A program made the translations under genes and the position numbers. This document shows, piece by piece, positions 18,732-26,749 of a stretch of DNA of 64,000 nucleotides. Each line of letters starts with the position of its first letter. Position 1 is the first letter of the stretch. Below the pieces are notes generated by a model. It was not told the DNA's origin and searched no databases. It saw nothing but the letters and a program-made list of their open reading frames with translations. This DNA comes from a virus, in the IMG/VR virus record IMGVR_UViG_3300046170_000519, positions 1-64,000 of that record, one strand, 5' to 3'.

Positions 18732-19172
18732 TTAAATTATTTGTTGTATTGCTTCTTGTGATATTCCAGATGGAGTATGAATTGTTTTTATACCAACTTC
18801 ATTAGCATCGTCAATAATTGTTTGAAGATCATCTATTAATAATATGTTTTTATATTCACAATTAAACTTTTTTTTAGTTTCTTCTATGTGATATCTTTTA
18901 GATGGATAAGAGGGATGAATTACGATAATATCAAAAAATTTTTTTTCAAAGATATATGATAAATAATTTTTACAGATCTCTGCAGCTGGACTTGCTGAAG
19001 CTATTCCTACTTTATAACCTTTATTCTTTAAAGATTTGATTACATCTACAGCATTCGGCATCAACATGCTTTCAACTTGTTGTTTTGATAAAATCTTTGA
19101 AGCCCAACTGTCAAATCTCCATATAGTTCTATCTAGATCTATTAATACTATTTTTATTTCTTTTGTGTTCAT
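18732..19172 (-). CDS. HAD-superfamily phosphatase
   Basis: A 146-aa protein with the HAD motifs in order: DLDRTIW (motif I, DxDxT, residues 12-16), GIASASP (motif II) and ILLIDDLQTIIDDA (motif IV acidic pair). Size and layout resemble MDP-1 or polynucleotide-phosphatase-like HAD enzymes. It sits between the ERCC4 nuclease and terminase, so DNA end processing is possible but unproven. Confidence 0.75.
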   Translation of the reverse strand: MNTKEIKIVLIDLDRTIWRFDSWASKILSKQQVESMLMPNAVDVIKSLKNKGYKVGIASASPAAEICKNYLSYIFEKKFFDIIVIHPSYPSKRYHIEETKKKFNCEYKNILLIDDLQTIIDDANEVGIKTIHTPSGISQEAIQQII

Positions 19173-20098
19173 ATTTTTAAAATTCTTTTATCTATATAGT
19201 ATTGTATGTCGCAGTGCCACATTTCAGGTCCATATTCAAGAAGTATTGGAATTAGGTTTTCGGATCTTTTTCGCCCCCCTGAAAATATAAACTGACAACT
19301 TCTAGGGAACTCATGAGATAATACTCTCATTTGATGCCATACAAAAGTTAAATTTGATTTATGCGGAGAAAAGGAATTATTTCTAATAATTTTTTCAATA
19401 GAACTTTCCACAACAATATATAAAAATGAGTCGAAAGCTACAGCTCTTTCAAGTTCTTTTTTAAATCTTTCAAACCCTACAGTCATAGTAGATTTAAAAT
19501 CTGTTTCACTTTTCCTGTCAATGTATGTATGTTTATAATCCTCTCCTGATGCCGTGTAGTCTCCAAAGTCTAATTTTTGAAGTCTAGAATTAGGGAACTT
19601 TAATGGAGTTTGCTCTCTAGTGTCAATCAATATCTCTATGTCATTTAAATTTTTATTTTCTTTTAAAAATTTACTTTTAATAATTTTATTTAATAATGGC
19701 TCCACTTGGAGCCTCCTACAGGCTTCGCTGTAGGATTTAAAATATAATTTATATATTTCTATTTCAGGTAAATTAAGTAATTTTAATTCTAAATGATTTG
19801 GCGCGTATTGCAAATTTTTGCTAATTATTCTTTTTTGTAATATATCTAATAATATTTGTTGAACATGTTCATGGTCAGCTGTCGCTGCCCATTTTTCTAA
19901 TTCAACATTATTCGAAAAATAAGTAGAAAAATATTGATCTTTATTTTTAAAAGGAATTAATTCATTAGTATATAAATTATATCTAGGATAATATGTTGTA
20001 TAATATTCAGAAAGCAAAATTCCATGAGCTTTTATATGAGTGTGGAGAGAACGCTCACTTTTAAATTTTGACCCGCATATTTTACATGTTATACTCAA
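19169..20098 (-). CDS. ERCC4-type nuclease with N-terminal C2H2 finger
   Basis: A 309-aa protein. Residues 5-25 form a C2H2 finger (CKIC ... HTHIKAH). The middle is helical. The C-terminal half has the ERCC4/XPF catalytic order: ILIDTREQTPL, KLDFGDYT, then YIDRKSETDF. It would cut branched or flap DNA. Start codon TTG (20096-20098), which overlaps the upstream TGA. Its place next to terminase suggests a role in trimming branches before packaging, an inference. Confidence 0.8.
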   Translation of the reverse strand: MSITCKICGSKFKSERSLHTHIKAHGILLSEYYTTYYPRYNLYTNELIPFKNKDQYFSTYFSNNVELEKWAATADHEHVQQILLDILQKRIISKNLQYAPNHLELKLLNLPEIEIYKLYFKSYSEACRRLQVEPLLNKIIKSKFLKENKNLNDIEILIDTREQTPLKFPNSRLQKLDFGDYTASGEDYKHTYIDRKSETDFKSTMTVGFERFKKELERAVAFDSFLYIVVESSIEKIIRNNSFSPHKSNLTFVWHQMRVLSHEFPRSCQFIFSGGRKRSENLIPILLEYGPEMWHCDIQYYIDKRILKI

Positions 20099-20757
20099 CG
20101 TCTAACCCACACTGACTGTTTTAAATTTAATAAACATATATATCCATCACTCTCCAATTGCCTCTTGGCAAGAAGAGTTTGAGAGCCGCCAGGATAATCG
20201 TTTCCTTCGAGTAACACGATAGAATGCTTACTTAGATTTGGTTTAAAGGTATTATACTGCTTTAAAACTCGTTTTTGACAAGGTTCTATTAAGTTACCAA
20301 AATGCTTTACCATGTCTTCTTCTGGATATCCTTTTAACATATTTAGACATTCTAATGTTGTTATATTTTTGTCTATCTTATTTTTAATTTCTTTTATTGG
20401 ATATGTTATATCATTTATTATTAATAAATCTATATTACTTGAATGATTTAATTTTATATCAGTAGATATAGATACTTTATTAATATCATAATTTTTATAT
20501 AATGTTGATTTTATGTTATTTAATCTACTTTGACTAATATTATTAGTATCTAAATAAAATTCATAAGTGCCCATTTCTATGTCTTCAATAAATTCTCCCA
20601 ATACTGAATAAAAATCTATAGGTGAATACTCGAAATCTCTTACCTGACCCCCAACTTGAACAATAGAAGTCAACCCATAGCTTTTAAAGAGATTTAGAGC
20701 TAATTGAGTGGTATAATAACGTTCACCCCACAAACTATAATCAGTTTTAAATTGCAT
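20095..20757 (-). CDS. Putative methyltransferase-fold protein
   Basis: A 220-aa protein with Rossmann-like alternation: IVQVGGQVRDFEY near the N-terminus and a C-terminal segment IVLLEGNDYPGGSQTLLAKR then GYICLLNLKQSVWVR that I associate with methyltransferase-like proteins. There is no clear catalytic motif, so this is tentative. It overlaps both neighbours by a few bases and belongs to the terminase operon. Confidence 0.5.
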   Translation of the reverse strand: MQFKTDYSLWGERYYTTQLALNLFKSYGLTSIVQVGGQVRDFEYSPIDFYSVLGEFIEDIEMGTYEFYLDTNNISQSRLNNIKSTLYKNYDINKVSISTDIKLNHSSNIDLLIINDITYPIKEIKNKIDKNITTLECLNMLKGYPEEDMVKHFGNLIEPCQKRVLKQYNTFKPNLSKHSIVLLEGNDYPGGSQTLLAKRQLESDGYICLLNLKQSVWVRR

Positions 20758-21796
20758 CTTCTTTACTAATACCTAAAACTCTAGCCTTCCAGCTATCCAT
20801 TCTCTCAAGCGAATCAGCTTCTTCTTTTATTAATAATTTTTGTTTTTCTGCCATCTCTACCATTCTAGTTCTATCTTCTTCATTTTGAAACACCTTCACT
20901 AACGATAATATAGATGCATTATCTTTATGTTTATTTTTGACACGCTCTTTTCTATCACCATTTAAACGCGCGATTAATGTTTCTTGCCTCTTTTCGCATT
21001 GATTATATTCTTCGCTCTTTGTTTTTAATAATTCCGCTAATCTAACAGTCATATCTTGTTGGTCTTCACATTCTTCAAACATGCGATTTAATTTATCTAT
21101 TGCTTTACTGATATTTTTTAAATGTATATAATCCATACAAACATTTATATATAAATTTAATTCATCACTTGTTAAGTCTGGTTTATCCCATACAGATCTT
21201 ATATATTCAGCCTCAAAGAGTTTTCTATCATCTCCAGATGTATAAGTATTAATAACTTGAATAAAACGAGGAGCCGAAAGAAATTTCATCGAACTTTCTA
21301 AATTGTCTAAATCGCCTCTATTTAGCTTTTTTTCATCTAGATCCTCTTGGCAGTATTCATTTACCTTTTTAACTACCCTAGAGATTGATTTAGGGGCAAA
21401 ATATTGGCTATTTAAGGCTGTTTCTGAGGAATGTAATAACCTGAAGTCAACATCTTCGATGAATTTAGCAACCTCGGTAACTTCTTTACTTAAATTAGTT
21501 ACATTTATTTCTGGAAAAATAATTTTTGAAATTTCATAAGCCGTCATTCCTTCTTTCGCATATTGAATCATAAACTCTTTCTGTTCTTGAGAGAATGTTA
21601 TATCTTCTTTTTTTTCTTTTTTTGTTGTATTGTAATTTAACTCTCTATCAACCAAAAATTTTCTAACAGCTCTCCCCTCTTTTGTTCTTCCATCTAAGCT
21701 TTCATCATTGAATGTCAATCGGGTTAATTCTATTAGGTCAGGAACCCTATCATAATTCTCAATTATAAAATTAGCTTGTATTTCTGTAAGTTTCAT
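20747..21796 (-). CDS. Conserved protein with repeated HTH-like segments
   Basis: A 349-aa helical protein. Two segments look like helix-turn-helix modules: LTEIQANFIIENYDRVPDLIEL, and FSQEQKEFMIQYAKEGMTAYEIS, the second with HTH spacing. A SLDGRTKEGRAVRKFL stretch lies between. The C-terminal half is coiled. The terminase small subunit is a reasonable guess from DNA-binding look and position, but another regulator is equally possible. It is coupled by an ATGA overlap to the sigma-like gene. Confidence 0.55.
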   Translation of the reverse strand: MKLTEIQANFIIENYDRVPDLIELTRLTFNDESLDGRTKEGRAVRKFLVDRELNYNTTKKEKKEDITFSQEQKEFMIQYAKEGMTAYEISKIIFPEINVTNLSKEVTEVAKFIEDVDFRLLHSSETALNSQYFAPKSISRVVKKVNEYCQEDLDEKKLNRGDLDNLESSMKFLSAPRFIQVINTYTSGDDRKLFEAEYIRSVWDKPDLTSDELNLYINVCMDYIHLKNISKAIDKLNRMFEECEDQQDMTVRLAELLKTKSEEYNQCEKRQETLIARLNGDRKERVKNKHKDNASILSLVKVFQNEEDRTRMVEMAEKQKLLIKEEADSLERMDSWKARVLGISKEDAI

Positions 21797-22509
21797 AATA
21801 TATCTTGTTTTTTAATCACTTGTTTTGCAATAATTTTAAATTGTTTTTCTGCATTTTTAATTTGTTTATAACCTGCAGATCTACCTTTTTCATTAGAGAT
21901 ATACCCTAATTTCTTAGCTATTTCATCATGTGGTAGATGAAGAATATAAAGCATTTCGTAAATTTTAAATTGCTTAGGGGTTAACTTGAGCTCCATAGCT
22001 TCATGCAATCTTTGAGCAGATAAATCTAAATTAAAACCATTAGAACATGTAATTCTATCTTCTTTATCTGTTATTGTGGCTGCCAAATTTATATCAAAAG
22101 AGCTTTTTTTTCCTACAAGCCATTTTTTATATAATGGACATGTTTTATCTTGGAGCCCCGATTTTGTCCAGCTGCAAAAATTTTCATTATCATTATAATT
22201 ATCTTGAGCTCCAGAAGAATTAAATGGACATTGAACACAGGGTTTAACAAAATTTCCATAATAATTTCTTAATAAATTTTTAAGCTGATTAGATATGATT
22301 CTATTCAACCATGGCTTCATAGGGCGTTTTTGATCCCACAAAGACCATTTTTTTTCAATATGCACTAATATTATTGACTTTATATCTTCCCACGATATCC
22401 AGCTAATGGCATTTAGAAACCACTTACCCCTCCTTTTCTCTACACAGGCTTCTACTTCTTCAAAACTCTCAATAAATGTTATTTTTCTAGGTCGTCCCCT
22501 CTTCTTCAT
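21793..22509 (-). CDS. Sigma-70-like transcription factor with an inserted Cys cluster
   Basis: A 238-aa protein from ATG 22509. It starts with a GRPRK AT-hook. A region-2-like part (WEDIKSIILVHIEKKW, then RPMKPWLNRIISNQLKN) and a region-4-like HTH (LTPKQFKIYEMLYI, then HDEIAKKLGY) match the sigma-70 layout. Between them four Cys (CVQC ... C ... C, about residues 89-130) form a probable zinc site not usual in sigma factors. It likely directs polymerase to late promoters. An in-frame TTG upstream is less likely. Confidence 0.7.
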   Translation of the reverse strand: MKKRGRPRKITFIESFEEVEACVEKRRGKWFLNAISWISWEDIKSIILVHIEKKWSLWDQKRPMKPWLNRIISNQLKNLLRNYYGNFVKPCVQCPFNSSGAQDNYNDNENFCSWTKSGLQDKTCPLYKKWLVGKKSSFDINLAATITDKEDRITCSNGFNLDLSAQRLHEAMELKLTPKQFKIYEMLYILHLPHDEIAKKLGYISNEKGRSAGYKQIKNAEKQFKIIAKQVIKKQDIL

Positions 22510-22768
22510 TCTGTTTTGGCCCAAATATCTCCTCAGCCGAGAATGTTTTTCTTTGCATCGGGGAGACTGTGTAATTTAACTTTCTAATATTTGGGACAAA
22601 ATTAGAATCACTCTCAAAATCATTAAGCTCTTCACTAATTTCTACACTATTGCTTATGTTTTTTGAACTCGTAGCGCTGAAGTTTCCACCACAAAAACTA
22701 CAGAACTTTGGCTCAATTCCAAGGTATTGATTTTTTTTACCACATTTTTTGCAATATTTGTAGCTCAT
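22487..22768 (-). CDS. Zinc-ribbon protein
   Basis: A 93-aa protein with two CxxC pairs at the N-terminus (CKKCGKKNQY, then FCSFCGG), spaced as a zinc ribbon. The rest is acidic and probably disordered. It overlaps the sigma-like gene and is coupled upstream by ATGA, so it may cooperate with that factor in late transcription. That link is inferred. Confidence 0.65.
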   Translation of the reverse strand: MSYKYCKKCGKKNQYLGIEPKFCSFCGGNFSATSSKNISNSVEISEELNDFESDSNFVPNIRKLNYTVSPMQRKTFSAEEIFGPKQNEEEGTT

Positions 22769-22989
22769 TTTATGATATACACAGTTTTTTGTTGAGACCC
22801 TGTAGAGGTTTCTTTAAAGAACGGGCTGCTGTTAGATTCTATAATTACAATTTGACTGTTATCTATATGTAATTTTTTTTGTAAATTTTCTGCCAATAAA
22901 TCTCGCCTTTTATTCTCTCTCTTTTTATTTATTAGCGCAACGCAAATTGCCGAAAATGCTCCTATTAAAGCTGATATTACAATTTCCAT
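22765..22989 (-). CDS. Small membrane-anchored protein
   Basis: A 74-aa protein with one N-terminal membrane helix (EIVISALIGAFSAICVALI) followed by a Lys/Arg-rich stop and a soluble tail of about 45 residues. The topology resembles small single-pass proteins; a lysis role cannot be claimed. It sits in the operon that starts after phoH. Confidence 0.55.
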   Translation of the reverse strand: MEIVISALIGAFSAICVALINKKRENKRRDLLAENLQKKLHIDNSQIVIIESNSSPFFKETSTGSQQKTVYIIK

Positions 22990-23015
22990 ACATACATTAT
23001 AATATGTACATATGT

Positions 23016-23213
23016 TTATTTTTCAATAATTTTTATTTCAGCAATTTTACAATCTATTACGCATTCAGAAAAAAGCCCCATGCAATTATCAAGAGATATG
23101 ACAGCTTTTTGGAAACCATGGTCAGAAAACCCTATTTGTGTATATATTTTTATTATTCTACCTGAAACTTCAGTATTGTTGTGGTAAAATCTTATATGCT
23201 CACCTTCTCTCAT
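23016..23213 (-). CDS. Hypothetical 65-aa protein
   Basis: A small beta-rich protein starting MREGEHIRFYHNN, with no recognised family. It lies downstream of a long inverted repeat (23224-23298) that separates it from phoH. The composition is that of a real soluble protein. Confidence 0.5.
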   Translation of the reverse strand: MREGEHIRFYHNNTEVSGRIIKIYTQIGFSDHGFQKAVISLDNCMGLFSECVIDCKIAEIKIIEK

Positions 23214-23223
23214 AACACATTAA

Positions 23224-23298
23224 AACCAAGAGGTTGGGCATGTATTGTGTAATGGCCCCCCAACCACTGTTAAATTTTCTGCCCAACCTCTTTTGGTT
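23224..23298. repeat. Long inverted repeat between phoH and the sigma operon
   Basis: A 17-nt left arm (23224-23240, AACCAAGAGGTTGGGCA) pairs with 23280-23298 except for a 2-nt bulge. The 39-nt loop holds a run of six C that can also pair with the GG-rich part of the arm. Transcribed leftward it would form a stable hairpin 11 bp before a start codon, so a regulatory or attenuator role is possible. No typical T-run follows on either strand at the right spacing. Confidence 0.7.
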
Positions 23299-23383
23299 AA
23301 ATTTTTTTTTAAATTTTCGCAAAACTTCCACGTTTATATTTACACTTTTAAAAGGTAAAGGGAAAAAGGACTGTGTTAAAAAT

Positions 23384-23414
23384 ATAGTCCACACAGGAAA
23401 TTTTTTTGGACTAT
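23384..23414 (-). terminator. Terminator after phoH
   Basis: On the minus strand a 7-bp stem (ATAGTCC / GGACTAT) with a 17-nt loop is followed by TATTTTTAA. It lies just past the phoH stop codon. Confidence 0.6.
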
Positions 23415-23425
23415 TTTAATTTAAT

Positions 23426-24157
23426 TCAAGATTTTAATTCTTCTAGTTTTTTAACTATATATTTTAATATCTCGCTTCTTTTTATATCTTTATGATCAAA
23501 ATCAAAAGTATGTATCCCTTGCCTTTTAGAGCTTTCTTCATCAAAGAGTTCTTTAATTGGAGATAAACCACTCTTTCCGTTTATATCGCTTTGCATTATA
23601 TCTCCGCAAATAAACATTTTTGTGTTTTCTCCTATTCTCGTAATTAAAGTTACTAACTCTTTTAAACTGAAGTTTTGAGCTTCGTCGGCTATTACGATTT
23701 GATCGTTTAAGCTGGCTCCTCGTAAATAGTTGATTGGCATAGCTGTAATTACACCTTTGTCAACTAAATTTTTTGCTGTTGATATTGGTATTAACTCATA
23801 CAGTTTATCATTAAGCGGCATCATAAATGGGCAAAATTTCTCATCAACATTTCCTGGTAATGCGCCCATGCCCCTGTCAGCACTTTCAATGATTGTTCGC
23901 ACATAACTAATACTATAGTTATTATTCATATTAAATAATTGAAGAGCACCGTAAATAGCCATAAACGTTTTACTTGTTCCAGCAGGACCGTTTATAAAAA
24001 TTATCTTAGTATCTCTGTCAAATATTAACTTCAACAACTCTTGTTGTTTATCAGAAAAATCTATTTTTTTGAGCTTCACTTTTGTCTTAGACATGGAGCT
24101 CATGATTTTTTCTATTTCTTGATCGTCTTCTATTTCAGATTTTTTGCGTCTTGGCAT
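23426..24157 (-). CDS. phoH: PhoH-like ATPase
   Basis: A 243-aa P-loop protein from ATG 24157 (MPRRKK). Walker A is NGPAGTSKT (residues 56-64), and a Walker B-like strand IVIADEAQNF and an arginine-bearing IRRSEIL-type C-terminus follow the PhoH order. PhoH-like proteins are common in marine phages and probably act in RNA metabolism. A longer open frame upstream begins with low-quality sequence and was rejected. It has its own terminator and is divergent from the plus-strand early genes. Confidence 0.88.
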   Translation of the reverse strand: MPRRKKSEIEDDQEIEKIMSSMSKTKVKLKKIDFSDKQQELLKLIFDRDTKIIFINGPAGTSKTFMAIYGALQLFNMNNNYSISYVRTIIESADRGMGALPGNVDEKFCPFMMPLNDKLYELIPISTAKNLVDKGVITAMPINYLRGASLNDQIVIADEAQNFSLKELVTLITRIGENTKMFICGDIMQSDINGKSGLSPIKELFDEESSKRQGIHTFDFDHKDIKRSEILKYIVKKLEELKS

Positions 24158-24373
24158 GTCTATCAAAGATATACTATATGATACACAATTAAAATTCAAG
24201 TGTCGCCGATTTTTTTTTGAAAAATGTTATTCACAAAAGATCGAAGCTTTGATTTTTTGAGAAAAACCACCCCCCCGCCAAATCTGTCAAGCTTAATCTG
24301 TAAAAAATTCAAAAAACGGGGGACATCCTTAAATTTTTAAAAATAAAAATAATAGTTTTTTTTTTGAATTAGT
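24158..24373. other. Divergent intergenic region between late and early modules
   Basis: About 215 bp without a gene. It holds an unusual C-rich run (CCACCCCCCCGCC near 24268) and an opposing G-run (CGGGGGAC near 24316) that can pair on the transcript, plus long A and T tracts. It separates leftward late transcription from rightward early transcription; a late promoter for phoH probably lies here but I cannot define it. Confidence 0.5.
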
Positions 24374-24402
24374 TTGACGTGAAGCTCTTTTTTGTTTAGT
24401 TT
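24374..24402 (+). promoter_or_regulatory. Early promoter, leaderless type
   Basis: TTGACG, 17 bp, TAGTTT, then 6 nt to the ATG at 24409. Confidence 0.8.
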
Positions 24403-24408
24403 GTATAT

Positions 24409-24621
24409 ATGAACATTACTAAAGGATTAAAAGTCGGAAGCCTTTACCACTCAAAGGTTAATAATAAAGTTGTTCGTCTCGTGTCTATCGACAGAGTCGG
24501 ATCTCAACGGATCGCAACGATCAAGCATCATGCGCAAAATCATCTTTTCGAGTCAGAGGTTTTTATCTCTGACCTAATCAAGGCAACTGCCGATCAAGTC
24601 AAGGCTTACTTTAAAAGGTAA
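24409..24621 (+). CDS. Early hypothetical protein, 70 aa
   Basis: First gene of the rightward early block, expressed from a promoter whose predicted start site is the A of its ATG. It is a small basic, beta-rich protein (GLKVGSLYHSKV, IATIKHHAQ). The fold resembles small barrel proteins but no family is recognised. Confidence 0.65.
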   Translation: MNITKGLKVGSLYHSKVNNKVVRLVSIDRVGSQRIATIKHHAQNHLFESEVFISDLIKATADQVKAYFKR

Positions 24622-24657
24622 GTCTTGACACAACACACAAGGAAAGGTAAAAAAGAA

Positions 24658-24828
24658 ATGATTAAAATACTACGAAACCCTAACTTTTCAAATTGGTTTG
24701 ACATTCGCCTTTTTGGGGAACTAATAGACAACGCAAAATCACAAGCAAAAGCCTTGCAAATTGCAAAACAAATAAAACGAAACAATCCACATTTTCAAAT
24801 CGTAACAGAGGGAGAAACAAATGCGTAA
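24658..24828 (+). CDS. Early hypothetical protein, paralogue of the gene at 37282
   Basis: A 56-aa protein from ATG 24658, preceded by purine-rich AAGGAAAGG. It starts MIKILRNPNFSNWF and resembles the 64-aa protein at 37282-37476 (MIKIIQHSNFKEFF), with matching FG..(I/V)D and helical AxA(I/L)xxAxxIxR segments. The family is unknown to me. The last 8 nt overlap the next gene. Confidence 0.65.
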   Translation: MIKILRNPNFSNWFDIRLFGELIDNAKSQAKALQIAKQIKRNNPHFQIVTEGETNA

Positions 24829-25117
24829 AGTAACAGAAAGAATTAAACAAGCCTTTGAGCAAGGCACTTCTCTAAAGGTCGGCAACACAAGAACAGACGG
24901 CACAAGCGTCTTCTTGCATGGTAACGAGATAATCAAACGAGATGAAAGCGGGCTTGTAATGGCTACGCTTGCAGGATGGAACACGCCAACCACAAGGGAA
25001 AGAATCAACGGCATAACAGGATTGGGCATCTACCAAAAGAACTTTGCTCCTATGCTAAACGGGCAAGAAATTGACGAATACGATTGGGTGACGCATACAG
25101 AGGAGGTGTATGTATGA
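24821..25117 (+). CDS. Conserved phage hypothetical protein (NTRTDG / LHGN family)
   Basis: A 98-aa protein with the order VGNTRTDGTSVFLHGNEI, AGWNTPTTRERINGI, and LNGQEIDEYDW. I recall this arrangement from many phage early regions; its function is unknown. It overlaps the previous gene by 8 nt and the next micro-gene by ATGA. Confidence 0.7.
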   Translation: MRKVTERIKQAFEQGTSLKVGNTRTDGTSVFLHGNEIIKRDESGLVMATLAGWNTPTTRERINGITGLGIYQKNFAPMLNGQEIDEYDWVTHTEEVYV

Positions 25118-25164
25118 CTTGCATAATCCTCTTATCCATTGCATTATACTTCTACTCTAAATAA
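25114..25164 (+). CDS. 16-aa hydrophobic micropeptide
   Basis: MTCIILLSIALYFYSK, one short membrane segment, read from an ATG that overlaps the upstream stop (ATGA). A strong GAGGAGGTG ribosome site lies 6-14 nt before it, within the end of the previous gene. Nine of 13 aligned residues match the 18-aa peptide at 28181-28237. The strong site and the similarity argue that it is translated. Confidence 0.5.
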   Translation: MTCIILLSIALYFYSK

Positions 25165-25173
25165 AATAAGCCG

Positions 25174-25250
25174 CCTAAGTGACTGAATAACAAGCACTTA
25201 GAGCGCGGCGCTGCCGCGTGACCTAAGTACTTAATAAACAACAACTTACG
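25174..25250. repeat. Stem-loop cassette copy A
   Basis: Palindromic arm CCTAAGTGACTG / CAAGCACTTAG (25174-25201), GC core GCGCGGC-GCT-GCCGCG that folds on itself, and a second arm CCTAAGTACTT ... ACTTAC (25222-25250). It starts 10 bp after the stop of the upstream operon. Confidence 0.85.
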
Positions 25251-25329
25251 AAAGTCTCGTACAGAAATCATGCCAATTCATGTAATAGAATAATGCAATA
25301 AAATAGTTGCCAAATAATTCAAAATAAAT

Positions 25330-25358
25330 TTGACTTTAGTTAATAGATGCTTTAGTTT
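25330..25358 (+). promoter_or_regulatory. Early promoter, leaderless type
   Basis: TTGACT, 17 bp, TAGTTT, then 6 nt to the ATG at 25365. Confidence 0.85.
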
Positions 25359-25364
25359 ATATAT

Positions 25365-25715
25365 ATGAAATCAATATACAATACAGACACAGAAGAATTT
25401 ACTTTTAACTTTTTAATGAGCATCGAGGGTGCAACTTATAGAATCGAAGCCGTAGCTTGTCAAGATGACATCTTGCTGAGCGAACAATATCGTCCCGAAT
25501 ATATCGACGTTTATATGGCTAAATTAATAAATGACAAAACAGGTGAATTTATAGAATCAAGCATCTATAAAAACACAGATCTTTTAAAGGTTGTGAGCGA
25601 CAAGCTCACAGAAAGGCTAATTACAAATGCAAGCAAAACTTGGTTTGTTACTGATGCGCCAAGGCTTTTCCGTGAGCAATTCGACACTTGCCTTGAAATA
25701 ATGTTTCAAAAATAA
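25365..25715 (+). CDS. Early hypothetical protein, 116 aa
   Basis: An acidic alpha/beta protein with no recognised family. It has its own leaderless-type promoter; the next gene also has one, so it is a single-gene unit. Confidence 0.65.
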   Translation: MKSIYNTDTEEFTFNFLMSIEGATYRIEAVACQDDILLSEQYRPEYIDVYMAKLINDKTGEFIESSIYKNTDLLKVVSDKLTERLITNASKTWFVTDAPRLFREQFDTCLEIMFQK

Positions 25716-25727
25716 TTCAAAATAAAT

Positions 25728-25756
25728 TTGACAAAAGTTAAAAAATAGACGATAGT
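25728..25756 (+). promoter_or_regulatory. Early promoter, near-leaderless
   Basis: TTGACA, 17 bp, GATAGT, then 5 nt to the ATG at 25762. The -10 is weaker than in the sister promoters. Confidence 0.65.
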
Positions 25757-25761
25757 AAGGT

Positions 25762-26097
25762 ATGACAGAAATAAAAATAGAATTCGACGAAGTAAACAAT
25801 GAAGAGTTTTCCGCCTATGCTGAAGTAGGCGAGGAATACTACGAACTGCAAGGCACAACATGGACAGATGAGCAAGAGTCTCTTTATGGAGATCAAGTCT
25901 CAGCCGTTCACTTAGTGGCTTACTTTGATACTCTTGAAAGCGTGAAGCGCTTCGATGGCAACGGCAAACAAATTGATTCAATGAACTTGGATCTTATCAA
26001 AGCAATTAAAAAAGAACTTAATAAAAACATGGATGAAGAGATAGGATCACACTCTTGCCGTGTTGACTACTCGCCACAATACTACGACCTAATCTAA
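25762..26097 (+). CDS. Early hypothetical protein, 111 aa
   Basis: A very acidic protein (many Glu, Asp, Tyr), beginning MTEIKIEFDEVNN. High negative charge is common in phage DNA-mimic or inhibitor proteins, but there is no specific evidence. It is followed after 2 nt by a 57-aa gene. Confidence 0.65.
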   Translation: MTEIKIEFDEVNNEEFSAYAEVGEEYYELQGTTWTDEQESLYGDQVSAVHLVAYFDTLESVKRFDGNGKQIDSMNLDLIKAIKKELNKNMDEEIGSHSCRVDYSPQYYDLI

Positions 26098-26099
26098 TC

Positions 26100-26273
26100 A
26101 TGGAATACATAAAAAACACGATCAACAAATTAAGAACTCAAATCATGGCATTGAATAGCGAAAGAATCAAGGCAATGAAATTGAACAATAAAAAGAAGGC
26201 TTCAGACATTGAAGCTATACAAATAGAATTAGACAATCAAATAGCACGATTGGAAGGTCTCGCACACCGATAA
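26100..26273 (+). CDS. 57-aa coiled-coil protein
   Basis: It reads MEYIKNTINKLRTQ and continues as a charged heptad-like helix to the end. The ATG is 2 nt past the previous stop, so it is probably translated by re-initiation. No family is recognised. Confidence 0.55.
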   Translation: MEYIKNTINKLRTQIMALNSERIKAMKLNNKKKASDIEAIQIELDNQIARLEGLAHR

Positions 26274-26282
26274 GATCAGCCC

Positions 26283-26357
26283 CCTAAGTTACTGATAACC
26301 AAGCACTTAGGTCAGGGCGCCGCGCTGCGCTGTAAGTGCTTAATAAGCAACTACTTA
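26283..26357. repeat. Stem-loop cassette copy B
   Basis: First arm CCTAAGTTACTG / CAAGCACTTAGG (26283-26311), GC core around GGGCGCCGCGCTGCGC, second arm TAAGTGCTTA / ACTACTTA (about 26333-26357). It lies 10 bp after the upstream stop, as in copy A. Confidence 0.85.
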
Positions 26358-26477
26358 TATAACTCCATAAATCTAGTTTAAAATTGCATAATCCCGCCAC
26401 CACTAAAAAGTTGCACTATTTGACTATTTGGTATTTAAATAAAAAAACAAAAAAAATGAAAATAAATCCGTATTTGC

Positions 26478-26506
26478 TTGCAAAACACGCACTACTAGTT
26501 TACCTT
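26478..26506 (+). promoter_or_regulatory. Early promoter, leaderless type
   Basis: TTGCAA, 17 bp, TACCTT, then 6 nt to the ATG at 26513. It fixes the start of the next gene. Confidence 0.8.
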
Positions 26507-26512
26507 GTTTTT

Positions 26513-26746
26513 ATGGATAAGATCAGAATCAATCATGTAATCGGAGTCAATGGACTTCTTGAATTTTCACGCGACGAAAAGTCGGGCATATCCCTGTGGG
26601 AAGATGTTGCAAATAATGTTTGGACTTGGGATCAAATAGTCGAAGCATCTAAAGATGTAACAAATAAAGAAATCATCGACGCCATGAAAGTAGATGGACA
26701 CATCACTGAGCCATGCGTAAATGATCTTTTAAATATACTAAAATAA
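26513..26746 (+). CDS. Early hypothetical protein, 77 aa
   Basis: Starts MDKIRINHVIGVNG at ATG 26513, placed exactly at the predicted transcription start. The open frame extends 43 codons upstream from a TTG, but that part spans the promoter and is not coding. It is a small acidic protein with Trp-rich middle (LWEDVANNVWTWDQ). Unknown function. Confidence 0.65.
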   Translation: MDKIRINHVIGVNGLLEFSRDEKSGISLWEDVANNVWTWDQIVEASKDVTNKEIIDAMKVDGHITEPCVNDLLNILK

Positions 26747-26749
26747 AAT

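Noticed and set aside
23200-23394. A 64-aa minus-strand open frame
   Set aside because: It covers the long inverted repeat and the spacer after phoH, with no ribosome site and unlikely composition.
26384-26512. N-terminal extension of the gene at 26513 from a TTG codon
   Set aside because: It spans the promoter; the ATG at 26513 sits exactly at the predicted transcription start.
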